From: CAYNWT01 sp964450955 | GTDB lineage: Bacteria > Planctomycetota > Planctomycetia > Planctomycetales > Planctomycetaceae | Length of the DNA: 64,000 nt | NCBI GenBank assembly: GCA_964450955.1 | Contig: CAYVFI010000005.1 | Location: 124,001 to 188,000, forward strand | Direction: 5' to 3' | In this document: piece after piece, positions 27,713 to 35,788 of the stretch | Layout of the letters: each line of letters opens with the position of its first letter | How positions within the stretch are numbered: position 1 is the stretch's first letter | Position numbers and translations under genes: made by a program | The notes under the pieces: model-generated | Database searches by the model: none | What the model saw: only the letters and a program-made list of their open reading frames with translations | Told to the model about the DNA's origin: nothing

Positions 27713-27860
27713 TGGCACGACAAACCCCACTTACTGATACCAATACAGGCCCAACCGAATCGTGATCATCGCGCGATCTTACGCTGTTGGGCTTCCTGAC
27801 TTGGATGGTTGCACTAAGGGCGGCCGATGGCACTTTGTTGGCCGGGACCTCTGCGCTGCT

Positions 27861-27888
27861 CATCACGGCGGAGCGTGATGGCTACTTT
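27861..27888 (-). repeat. 28-base repeat, copy 2 (inverted pair)
   Basis: Reverse complement of the copy at 27685-27712 with two differences, both in the outer bases of the inner TCACG/CGTGA stem and mutually compensating (G-C to A-T). It lies 24 bases beyond the stop of the lipoprotein gene on the same strand. Confidence 0.8.
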
Positions 27889-27912
27889 CGCTTCGCAACA
27901 TCCGGCGCACTA

Positions 27913-28518
27913 TCACTCACCGTCCTCGCCGCCCAGTAGTGGCAACAAGCGAAGTAGCTCTTTGGCGGGCAGGCTGCGGATGACACTTCTTGCGGGGCGC
28001 TTCAAGTACAGCAGTGTGTCAGTTTCCGTGCGCGCGACTGAGTAGCATTCCCATCGCGCTTTGCCGGCTTCGGTCAGGGCCGCTTGTTGTGCCTTGGGGT
28101 CGTGAGGTGTCTGCAGCACTCGATATTGCCAGGAGCCACCTTTCTTTAAGTCGCCCATCACCCAGTCTCTTGCGTTGGTGGTTTGTGTCTCGCCGGTTTC
28201 CTTTGCTGATTCGTAGAGACTGGTTACCAGGTCCACGGCCCCTTCGGTCACGTCCGATCCCGCAGTCACTGCGTCGTCGTAAACTCCGCCGGCAAATTCG
28301 GAAACATTACCCGCCGCGCCGCTGAACGCGTTGCTAATTGTGTCCGTGATTCCCTCAGAGCTTTCTGACTTCTTCTGCTGTAGCGTCGCGCTTGTGGCTG
28401 GTGTCGTCTCAGTCGCAGGTGCCTTCGTACCATCTGTCGTTGAAGAGTTGTTGGTCTTCTCACACCCTGTGAGACAAAGGGCTACCGCAAGCAGTAGTGA
28501 TAAGCAGCTGTGTTTCAT
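27913..28518 (-). CDS. Putative lipoprotein of unknown function
   Basis: I place the start at ATG 28518 after GGGAAG; the frame is open a further 400 bases upstream but that part does not look like protein. The 201-residue product has a textbook lipoprotein signal (LLLAVALCLTGC, Cys19). A Ser/Thr-rich linker follows, then a helix-forming region with a repeated small-residue pattern (ITDTISNAFSGAAGNVSEFA, VTEGAVDLVTSLYES), and a C-terminal globular part (WQYRVLQTPHDPKAQQAALT, WECYSVARTETDTLLYLKRP). That last part is a short domain of the type found in small planctomycete lipoproteins; I do not know a name for it. Confidence 0.75.
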   Translation of the reverse strand: MKHSCLSLLLAVALCLTGCEKTNNSSTTDGTKAPATETTPATSATLQQKKSESSEGITDTISNAFSGAAGNVSEFAGGVYDDAVTAGSDVTEGAVDLVTSLYESAKETGETQTTNARDWVMGDLKKGGSWQYRVLQTPHDPKAQQAALTEAGKARWECYSVARTETDTLLYLKRPARSVIRSLPAKELLRLLPLLGGEDGE

Positions 28519-28623
28519 GAGAGCTTCCCGACGCGACCGTTGTGGTTCCACTTTGAACAGTATGGTCAATATGCGCCATGGGTGTTTGCTGTTCAACCCG
28601 TTTGTGCTGCTGACGGTCAGAAC

Positions 28624-28660
28624 GCGATTCTCTGACATGGTGGCGATTCTTTGACACGGT
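28624..28660. repeat. Tandem 19-base imperfect repeat
   Basis: GCGATTCTCTGACATGGT (28624-28641) and GCGATTCTTTGACACGGT (28643-28660) match at 16 of 18 positions with a 19-base period, close to two helical turns. Its place between divergent genes suits a paired protein-binding site. Confidence 0.6.
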
Positions 28661-28750
28661 CGCGTGAGAAGTCGAACCGGTTTGGACCTCCGGAACTGTC
28701 TGAGACGAAGGAAACAATCCGCCAAAGAACATCTAACTGGCTTAGCACAA

Positions 28751-28798
28751 CCCGACCTTAGCCACCCCATCCATGGGATACCGACACAACGGAACGTT
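28751..28798 (-). repeat. Dispersed repeat, copy in a divergent promoter region
   Basis: On the minus strand it starts AACGTTCCGTTGTGTCGGTA and continues TCCCATGGATGGGGTGGCT. The first 11 bases and the CGGTATCC block match the post-stop copies at 36892, 48332, 50709, 56511 and 63125. This is the only copy not placed just after a stop codon. Confidence 0.7.
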
Positions 28799-28927
28799 GC
28801 CTTTAGGGGATTTCCGCGATACTCTTGAGTAGGGCTACATTCGTGGCCAGCATTTCGCATCCGGTTCATCGGATATCCAGCCGCAACGGAAATGTAGCGG
28901 GAACGGCGAGACATTCTCGGGGACGCC

Positions 28928-31900
28928 ATGCCACACAGCAGAGACTCCCAACCTGGGCGACCATTCGCATTCTGCGGAGTCCTTCTGTTCGTATCGGCAC
29001 TCTGTCTACCCGGCCCCGTCTCCGCGGACGAACCGGTCAGGCAATTCCTCGACGCCCTGCGTGCCAGGGGTTACTTCGACACCGCGATCGACTACATCGA
29101 TCAGCAACAAAAGAATCCCGGCCTGGCGGAAGATCTCAAACAGTCGCTTGGTTTCGAACGCGCGATGACGCTGTTGGAGATGTCTCGGCGAGCTCGCACG
29201 TCGGGAGCCAAAGCGAAGTCACTGGCGGAAGCTCAGGCGACACTGGAAGCGTTTGCCAATACTCACGCTCGGCACGAACTGGCCGCCGAAGCAAACTCAC
29301 AACTCGCCCAAATCCTGTTCGAACGCGCGCAGACGGCGGTTTGGCAATCGGAAGCACCACCGGCCGGAACGACCAAAGCTCTGTTGCTGCAGGAAGCGCG
29401 TTCGCTGGTGAAACAGTCGCGTGTGATTTATCAGAAGGCGCTCAAGCTGGCGAAAGCGAAACTCGCCGCATTGCCTCCACCGGCTCAGCAGGATGGCGAC
29501 AAAGAAGTCAAAGAACAATACAGCGCGGCGTTGGCGTCGGTTGTTTCGAACTCACTACGGCTCGCGCAGTGTACTTATCAGGAAGGGCAAACGTTTGGGC
29601 GTGGTTCTTCTGAACGCAAAGACCTGCTGCTGAAGGCGTCAAAAGAGTTCACTGAGATTCATGAAGAGTATCGACGCTGGACTGTTGGCCCGATTGCTCG
29701 ACTGTGGCAGGGCAAGTGTTACGAAGAACTGGACGACATTCCCCGAGCGTTGGGGATTTACAACGAAGTGCTAAGTCACGGCGATGATCCGTTGGTGAAA
29801 GACGCCAAAGAATTGGCTCTGCGGTTTAGGCTCATCTGTTTGAATCACGAAAAGAAACGCGATCACGAATTGGCTGTTGTGCAGGCGGGTAACTATCTGT
29901 CCGACAAGTCGGTAAATACCAGGACATCGGACGCTGTCGGTATTCGCTGGGAGAAAGCGCGTGCTCATGATTTGCATGGCCAGTCTTTGAAGGATGAGAA
30001 CCCAGACCGCGAACGCGAATTGCGGTTGGCTCTGGCGGAAGCAACGGAAGTGTCTCGGTATCCAACACCGTACAAAGACGTTGCCAACAACATGGTTCAA
30101 CGGCTTAAGGCGCAGCTTGGCGATCGTCAGGGGCCACCGAAAGATTTTGCGACGGCGTACGGACTAGCAACGGCCAGTATCAAGAAGGTTCCGGCTTTGA
30201 AGGCCGCGTCTGGCAACGCGAAAAGTAAGACTGACCGGCAAAAGGCCAGTGAAGATTTGCGGCTGGAACTCATTCGCACGGACGAGCTACTCACGTTGGC
30301 TTTGCAGCTGGCGGATAGTGACACCAACCCCACGGACAGGCTGCAGGCCAGATACCTGTTGTCGTTTGTGAAACTGGAACAGCGGCAAAGCTTCGACGCG
30401 GTTGTGCTTGCTCAACACGTCATGAAGTACGGTGCGAAACAGGAACCGGAAACTGCTATGAACGCAGCTGAAGTCGCGTGGGTTGCCTGTGTTCAGGCTT
30501 ACAACGCGGCGGGTTCTAACAACGCGGCCGAACTGGAAATGCTGGAATGGATTAGCAACGAAACGGTTCGGCAATGGCCCGACAGCAACCGAGCCAACGA
30601 GGCTCGCATGTCGTTGGGCATGATTTACCGCAAGGCGTCGCGGACTGAAGACGCTTCGCGTTTGTACAACGAAGTTCCCAAATCGGCCGGACAATACGGC
30701 GAAGCGCAGCTGAAAGCCGGGCAGACATGGTGGGAGGCCGCCATGAATCAAAGCCGCATTGGGAACCTGGACGAACAGCGAGCTCAAAAGATTAAGACGA
30801 TGACCGAGTCGGCAGAAATGCACCTGCGAGCCGGTCTGCGGGCGATGACCAACCCCGCTTTGACGCCGCCTACTGTCACGGCCGCGAAGCTGTCGCTGGC
30901 TCAGATTCTTAACAGTCGTTCGGCATTTCCGGAGACAATTAAGATTCTGACTGAAGGCGGTCAGTCGGTCATCAACGAAGTCATTGTGCCTGATGGAACA
31001 CCCCGGCCGGAAACCGGAATCAAGTCGAAAAACTTTGCCAGCCTCGCGTATCAGGTTCTTCAGCGAGCTTACATCGGAACACAGGATATCGACAAAGCGT
31101 TGGCTGCGATGACCGAGATGGAAAAAATCGGCGGTCCGGATACGCAGATTTACGTGCAACTGGGCCAGGAGCTCGAGCGCGAGATTGAGCGGCTGAAAAC
31201 GCAAAACGAGACGGAACGGCTTGGTCAATTGCGTAGCTCGTTTGAACAGTTTCTCGCCAAAGTATTCGAACGCAAAGACCGTCAAAACTACAACTCACTT
31301 ATCTGGATCGCGGAAACATACCGCGGACTTGGTCAGGGAATGAGCGGCGATCGGGCCGCAGCCGCAACGTACTTCCAACGCGCTGGGGAGTCGTACCAGC
31401 AGATCCTGGACAAGAATCTGGTGGACGAAAATCGCAAGACAACGGTCGAATTGCGATTGGTCAGTTGCCGCCGCAGCACCGGAGACTTTGCCGGTGCAAT
31501 GGAAAAGTTGCGGCAAATTTTGGATCAACACCCACGCGACGTGAACGCGCAATTCGAAGCTGCCAGCTTGTTGCGAGCATGGGGGGCCAGCGGCCAGCCG
31601 GAGAAACTGAATGAAGCCATCGGTGGCACGGCTGACAAGAAAATCTGGGGCTGGGTGAACCTTAGCCAACGGCTACGCGGTCCTTCGTACGTCGACAAAT
31701 TCTTTGAAGCGCGGTACGCGATGGTTCAGACTCGCCGTGATTACGCGAAGCTTGGCGACGCGTCGAAGAAGGAGGGGATGCTGAAGGCGGCGGTTCGTGA
31801 CATTGAATTCACCGTTGCCACGCAGGGTGCCTTCGACGATCCATGGTGGGGTAAATTCGACGACCTATACCAGACGCTGCAACGCGACCAGGGTTCGAAT

Positions 31901-32491
31901 GCTCCGAAGGCACTTGAGAAGCCGGAAGAATACACCCCTGCCCCGGTGATGGCAGAGAAAGTGCCCGCAGCGACGACTGATGTTCCTGTCGCTGTCACTC
32001 CTGAAGTGCCGGAGGCGAAAAAGCCGGAAAGCAACAGCATGTTGGGGCTGGCGATTGCGTTACCGATCGCTTTGCTGGCAGCCGGCGGAATGTGGTTCTT
32101 TATGGGTAAGCCGCGGAAGAAGTCGCCCAGCATGGCCATGGTTCAACAGCCTGCTCCTTCATTTGAAGGTATCGGAACCGCGCCGGTGAAACGCAAACGA
32201 TCGTCCGCGTCTGGTTCAGCAAAGCGGCCGGCCAGAACGGCGGCCGACGCCGGACAACGCAAAGCCGCCACACCAGAACAAATCGCCGCCGCCAAACGAG
32301 CTCGAGCCGCCAAGCGTAAGGCTCAGGCCGCTGCTGAAGCAGGGACCACATCTGCTGGTGCCGCTGCTGCGAAGAAAAAGATAGTCGTCAAAAAGAAAGG
32401 GGCACCAGACGCCGACCCCGCGCAGCCGACCGCAAAGAAGCGGGTCAAGGTTGCCCGAAAGGCTCCAAAGAAACCGCCGGAGGCTTCATGA
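28928..32491 (+). CDS. Large secreted TPR protein with one membrane helix and lysine/alanine-rich tail
   Basis: A 1187-residue protein with a signal peptide (about residues 15-36, VLLFVSALCLPGPVSA). Helical repeats of TPR type fill most of residues 40-1000 (for example LWQGKCYEELDDIPRALGIY, ARMSLGMIYRKASRTEDASR, MEKLRQILDQHPRDVNAQFE). A Pro-rich spacer precedes a single helix at about residues 1040-1060 (LGLAIALPIALLAAGGMWFF). The last 125 residues are strongly basic and Ala/Lys-rich (RARAAKRKAQAAAEAG, AKKKIVVKKKG, KKRVKVARKAPKKP), like a histone H1 tail, and should lie in the cytoplasm. It overlaps the next TPR gene in an ATGA and leads an ExbB/ExbD operon. Function is unknown. Confidence 0.85.
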   Translation: MPHSRDSQPGRPFAFCGVLLFVSALCLPGPVSADEPVRQFLDALRARGYFDTAIDYIDQQQKNPGLAEDLKQSLGFERAMTLLEMSRRARTSGAKAKSLAEAQATLEAFANTHARHELAAEANSQLAQILFERAQTAVWQSEAPPAGTTKALLLQEARSLVKQSRVIYQKALKLAKAKLAALPPPAQQDGDKEVKEQYSAALASVVSNSLRLAQCTYQEGQTFGRGSSERKDLLLKASKEFTEIHEEYRRWTVGPIARLWQGKCYEELDDIPRALGIYNEVLSHGDDPLVKDAKELALRFRLICLNHEKKRDHELAVVQAGNYLSDKSVNTRTSDAVGIRWEKARAHDLHGQSLKDENPDRERELRLALAEATEVSRYPTPYKDVANNMVQRLKAQLGDRQGPPKDFATAYGLATASIKKVPALKAASGNAKSKTDRQKASEDLRLELIRTDELLTLALQLADSDTNPTDRLQARYLLSFVKLEQRQSFDAVVLAQHVMKYGAKQEPETAMNAAEVAWVACVQAYNAAGSNNAAELEMLEWISNETVRQWPDSNRANEARMSLGMIYRKASRTEDASRLYNEVPKSAGQYGEAQLKAGQTWWEAAMNQSRIGNLDEQRAQKIKTMTESAEMHLRAGLRAMTNPALTPPTVTAAKLSLAQILNSRSAFPETIKILTEGGQSVINEVIVPDGTPRPETGIKSKNFASLAYQVLQRAYIGTQDIDKALAAMTEMEKIGGPDTQIYVQLGQELEREIERLKTQNETERLGQLRSSFEQFLAKVFERKDRQNYNSLIWIAETYRGLGQGMSGDRAAAATYFQRAGESYQQILDKNLVDENRKTTVELRLVSCRRSTGDFAGAMEKLRQILDQHPRDVNAQFEAASLLRAWGASGQPEKLNEAIGGTADKKIWGWVNLSQRLRGPSYVDKFFEARYAMVQTRRDYAKLGDASKKEGMLKAAVRDIEFTVATQGAFDDPWWGKFDDLYQTLQRDQGSNAPKALEKPEEYTPAPVMAEKVPAATTDVPVAVTPEVPEAKKPESNSMLGLAIALPIALLAAGGMWFFMGKPRKKSPSMAMVQQPAPSFEGIGTAPVKRKRSSASGSAKRPARTAADAGQRKAATPEQIAAAKRARAAKRKAQAAAEAGTTSAGAAAAKKKIVVKKKGAPDADPAQPTAKKRVKVARKAPKKPPEAS

Positions 32492-33531
32492 ATATCGCTC
32501 GAACATGCCTGTCAATCGTGGTCATCGCGGCGGTGGCTACCACTGCAAATGCGGACGACCAGATTTTCGTCCGCGGAACCGCAAAAGCGATACGCGGCAC
32601 GATCGGCAAGATGACGAAGGATTTTCTGGAGATCAAACCACGCTCAGGCCCGGCAAAGAAAATCCCGGCTGACGAGATTAGCCGCGTGCGTTTCAACGCA
32701 GAGCCGCCTGAACTGAACCGGACACGCAGCGCTGAAGAAAGCGGACTGCTGGACAGAGCTCTCAAAGACTACACCGGTGTACTGGGTTCTCTTAAAAGCG
32801 CAGCGAAGACCGACACGGAGTTTCTAATCGCGCGAACCAAGTGTCGGATGGCGATTGCCGACCCGTCGAAAGTCGATAATGCGTTGAAGGCGATGCAGGC
32901 GGCGTTGGCTAAAAACGCGAACGGATTCAGGCACTACGAATGTCTGGTGTGGCTGGGCCGAGTACAAATGGCCAACGCTGATTACGCCGGCGCGAAGCTT
33001 CGGTTCGAGGCGCTTGGTAAGTCGACGATGAAGAGTCACCAGATGGCGGCACGGGTTGCGACCGGTCAGGTTCTTTTGGCTCAGGATAATCCGGCCGAAG
33101 CACAAAGCAATTTTGATGCTGTTGTTGGAATGCAGGCGGGGACCGAAGCTGAAACTGCGTCACGCTACGAAGCGGTATTGGGGAAGGCCCGTTGCCAGCA
33201 GCTGCAGTCGAACTTTGACGCGGCAATCAAGTCGCTGGAAGAGATTGTTGATAACACAAAGCCTGAAGAAGCTGCTGAACTGCATGCCAGGGCGTTTCTT
33301 CAGAAGGGCGATTGCTACCGCGATCAACAGAAAACAAAACAGGCGGTCATGGCGTACCTGCACGTCGATCTCATCTACGATCGCGCGAAGGGGGCTCACG
33401 CGGAATCGTTGTTCCAACTATCGCAGTTGTGGCCGCAGGCGGGGCATCCTGATCGGGGTTCAGAAGCGGGATCACGATTGAAGAAGTTGTACCCAAACAA
33501 CGCGTGGACCAAAAAACTGGCTGGAGGTTAG
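32488..33531 (+). CDS. Secreted TPR protein of the ExbB/ExbD operon
   Basis: A 347-residue protein whose ATG overlaps the previous stop. A signal peptide (TCLSIVVIAAVATTANA, cleavage near residue 22) is followed by a small beta-rich domain (IFVRGTAKAIRGTIGKMTKD) and then TPR-type helical repeats (YECLVWLGRVQMANADYAGA, ATGQVLLAQDNPAEAQSNFD, GKARCQQLQSNFDAAIKSLE, LQKGDCYRDQQKTKQAVMAY). It resembles YbgF/CpoB-like or outer-membrane assembly TPR proteins in layout only. It probably works in the periplasm with the ExbB/ExbD motor encoded 200 bases downstream. Confidence 0.8.
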   Translation: MNIARTCLSIVVIAAVATTANADDQIFVRGTAKAIRGTIGKMTKDFLEIKPRSGPAKKIPADEISRVRFNAEPPELNRTRSAEESGLLDRALKDYTGVLGSLKSAAKTDTEFLIARTKCRMAIADPSKVDNALKAMQAALAKNANGFRHYECLVWLGRVQMANADYAGAKLRFEALGKSTMKSHQMAARVATGQVLLAQDNPAEAQSNFDAVVGMQAGTEAETASRYEAVLGKARCQQLQSNFDAAIKSLEEIVDNTKPEEAAELHARAFLQKGDCYRDQQKTKQAVMAYLHVDLIYDRAKGAHAESLFQLSQLWPQAGHPDRGSEAGSRLKKLYPNNAWTKKLAGG

Positions 33532-33738
33532 TCGCTGCCTGACGTTTCATACCAAAGGTGTTCAAATCGACTCCCGTCAGACAGGCATTGGGTTGATCGA
33601 ATACATAGTTAGGGTGGGCTGCGTTGTGGAAAGCGACACAGCCGGGCGTTTAGAATACGGCAGAGGTTTAGATACACACCTGAGAATACGCAGGGCGAAC
33701 GAGTCGCCCGGCCATGCCTCGGACAGGGGAGCGATTGG

Positions 33739-34587
33739 ATGTCACTGCAGAAAGTGAATCGTTGGGGAAGCCGGACAACCTGGCTGGCGTGCCTTGGAGT
33801 CATGTTGTTGTTCTTCGCGGGAACGCCGGGCAATCCGTTGTCGATGGGTCCCTCCGTGGCTGTGGCTCAGGAAGGAGCTGCCCCCGCCACCGATACCGCG
33901 CCCGAAGCTCCCAAGAGTTTCCTGTCGTGGATGATCAACGCACTGGGTTGGTTCTGGCTTACCATCTTCCTACTACTCTCGTTCGCCATGGTCGCGCTGA
34001 TCATGATGAACATCCTGCAGGTCCGGCGGGAAAGCTTATTGCCCGCGGACTTTATTGAGTCGTTTGAACAAAAGCTAAACGCACGCGATTTCCAGGGGGC
34101 TTATGAGTCGGCTCGCAATGACGATTCGTTTGTCGGTCGCGTTTTGGCGGCTGGAATGAGCCGACTGAACCGTGGCTATTCGGAAGTTGTCGAAGGCATG
34201 CAGGAAGTTGGCGAAGACGAAACCATGGCAATGGAACACCGTCTTAGCTACCTGGCACTCATCGGAACCGTCGCACCCATGCTGGGCCTGATGGGAACGG
34301 TGTCCGGGATGATTGACAGCTTTAGCACGATTGCTCAAAGCGTTACCTCGCCAAAACCTTCGGAACTGGCCGACGGTATTTCAACGGCGTTGTTTACGAC
34401 GCTGATTGGACTTGGCATCGCGGTTCCGGCGATGGTGTTCTATAGCATTCTGCGTAACCGGATCGCTCGCTTCGTTTTGGAAGTTGGCATGGTCAGCGAA
34501 GGACTGATGAGCCGCTTCTCAACGATGGGTAAGAAGGGCGCGGGCGGAGCCGCTCCAGCCACCGCTCCTGCTCGTCACGAATCGTAA
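33739..34587 (+). CDS. MotA/TolQ/ExbB-family proton channel protein
   Basis: A 282-residue protein; AGGGGAG lies seven bases before the ATG. An N-terminal signal-like helix (residues 15-42, ending AVAQ) precedes the usual three-helix channel: WFWLTIFLLLSFAMVALIMM, then LSYLALIGTVAPMLGLMGTV and ALFTTLIGLGIAVPAMVFY. The GTVAPMLGLMGTVSGMIDSF motif is diagnostic. Together with ExbD proteins it converts proton flow across the inner membrane into force on periplasmic partners. The extra exported N-terminus is typical of planctomycete members. It is followed within 30 bases by two ExbD genes. Confidence 0.93.
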   Translation: MSLQKVNRWGSRTTWLACLGVMLLFFAGTPGNPLSMGPSVAVAQEGAAPATDTAPEAPKSFLSWMINALGWFWLTIFLLLSFAMVALIMMNILQVRRESLLPADFIESFEQKLNARDFQGAYESARNDDSFVGRVLAAGMSRLNRGYSEVVEGMQEVGEDETMAMEHRLSYLALIGTVAPMLGLMGTVSGMIDSFSTIAQSVTSPKPSELADGISTALFTTLIGLGIAVPAMVFYSILRNRIARFVLEVGMVSEGLMSRFSTMGKKGAGGAAPATAPARHES

Positions 34588-34617
34588 CTGAAGTCTCCTG
34601 AATCCGAGGTTACGAAC

Positions 34618-35097
34618 ATGAAGTTCACAGGATCCAAATCTGAACCCATTGAAGTCGACATGACGCCCATGATCGACATCGTGTTCCAGTTGATCGCCTT
34701 CTTTATGGTGATTACCAACTTCGAACAAACGCAGGCCGACGAACGCGTCAAGCTACCCAAAAACGAACTCGCCAAACCGCCTGAGGTGAAACGCGAGAAC
34801 CTGTTGACGCTGAATATCGGATACGAACGCGACAAGACTGGTGCGAAGAAGGATGACAACGCCTACGTCTTCTTCAACGGCGAAGCGGTCCCCATTGAGG
34901 GCATGCCGGCTCGTCTGAAAACGGAATCCCAGTTTTACGGTGCGATTGATACGCCCCTGGATGAAGTGACCGTGCAGATTCGAGCGGACGCGGAAGTGCC
35001 CATCGGACTGGTTCAAAAACTCATCCAAATGTGTCAGGCAGACGACGTGAAGTTTCAACGCTTCGCACTTGCCGCGACACAGGAGGTGCGTCAGTAG
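34618..35097 (+). CDS. ExbD/TolR-family biopolymer transport protein, copy 1
   Basis: A 159-residue protein with a short cytoplasmic N-terminus, one helix (IDIVFQLIAFFMVITNF) carrying the essential proton-binding Asp at D20 in MTPMID, and a periplasmic domain. The periplasmic domain is a little longer than usual and ends in the family helix VPIGLVQKLIQMCQADDVK. The stop TAG shares its last base with the GTG start of the second ExbD gene. It forms the stator/rotor complex with the ExbB-type protein upstream. Confidence 0.93.
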   Translation: MKFTGSKSEPIEVDMTPMIDIVFQLIAFFMVITNFEQTQADERVKLPKNELAKPPEVKRENLLTLNIGYERDKTGAKKDDNAYVFFNGEAVPIEGMPARLKTESQFYGAIDTPLDEVTVQIRADAEVPIGLVQKLIQMCQADDVKFQRFALAATQEVRQ

Positions 35098-35591
35098 TGA
35101 AGATCAAATCGACCAAAAGCGAGAAAATCGAAACGCAGATGGCACCGATGATCGACGTCGTGTTTCAGCTGCTGATCTTCTTCATGCTGACTCTGAAGAT
35201 TGTTGAACCGGAAGGCGATTTTAGCATCAACATGCCGATTGGTGCGCCAAGCGAGCCGACCAATGAGCTGCCGCTGCCGGATCTCAAGGTCAAGATGGTG
35301 TCGGACCAAAATGGCAACCTTGTGGAACTGATGCTGGGGCAAAGACAGCTAGGCAACGGCCCGAAAGCTTTTGAAAACTTGAATAACGAAATCCTGAAAA
35401 TCACCGGCGGGGCTGGTGAGGTCGCGTCTGAACAACAGGTCGAAATCGACGCGGACTACAATCTGCGATACGAATACGGGATTCAGTGCATCGGGGCCTG
35501 CACCGGGCGAATTGAGGACGGTAAGCTGGTTCGCTACATTGAGAAAATTAAGTTCACGCAGGCGAAGGAGCCGGCGGAAGCGAACCCCTAG
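35097..35591 (+). CDS. ExbD/TolR-family biopolymer transport protein, copy 2
   Basis: A 164-residue protein starting at GTG 35097, one base inside the preceding stop. The helix IDVVFQLLIFFMLTLKIV carries D20 in MAPMID, as in copy 1. The periplasmic domain is acidic and differs strongly from copy 1 (FSINMPIGAPSEPTNELPLP, ECIGACTGRI-like end IQCIGACTGRIEDGKLVRYI). Two unlike ExbD proteins beside one ExbB suggests a heterodimeric periplasmic arm. It closes the operon. Confidence 0.92.
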   Translation: MKIKSTKSEKIETQMAPMIDVVFQLLIFFMLTLKIVEPEGDFSINMPIGAPSEPTNELPLPDLKVKMVSDQNGNLVELMLGQRQLGNGPKAFENLNNEILKITGGAGEVASEQQVEIDADYNLRYEYGIQCIGACTGRIEDGKLVRYIEKIKFTQAKEPAEANP

Positions 35592-35644
35592 CGGGTCTAA
35601 GTGGTCTTGAATCCAGCGACACTGTTGGTTGGTCTGAACGTGTT

Positions 35645-35726
35645 GGGTGGCTGGAGTTGGAGCGAGGTACGAGTAACGGCCCCACACCGGGTTCCTTTCG
35701 CAGGCTCGGTCCAACCCTGGCCACCC
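35645..35726. repeat. Imperfect inverted repeat with partial dispersed-repeat motif
   Basis: GGGTGGCTGGAGTTGG (35645-35660) is complementary to CCAACCCTGGCCACCC (35711-35726) at 13 of 16 positions. The left arm contains GTGGCTGGAGTTG, the second block of the dispersed repeat found after five stop codons. It lies between the ExbD gene and mnmA. Confidence 0.55.
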
Positions 35727-35788
35727 AGTCAAGTTTGCTCGACCCGCCCCCCTTTTGGCTCTGATCCTTAACCTACACAGTCTGTCCA

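Larger units (their letters stand above)
28519..28927. other. 409-base divergent intergenic region
   Basis: Separates the lipoprotein (minus) from the large TPR gene (plus). It holds a 19-base tandem repeat at 28624-28660 and a copy of the dispersed repeat at 28751-28798. No convincing reading frame lies in it, and I could not pick a promoter for either gene with confidence. Confidence 0.6.

Noticed and set aside
28519..28929. N-terminal extension of the lipoprotein frame
   Set aside because: The frame stays open but covers the dispersed repeat and the 19-base tandem repeat, and the ATG at 28518 has a ribosome site directly before a lipoprotein signal.
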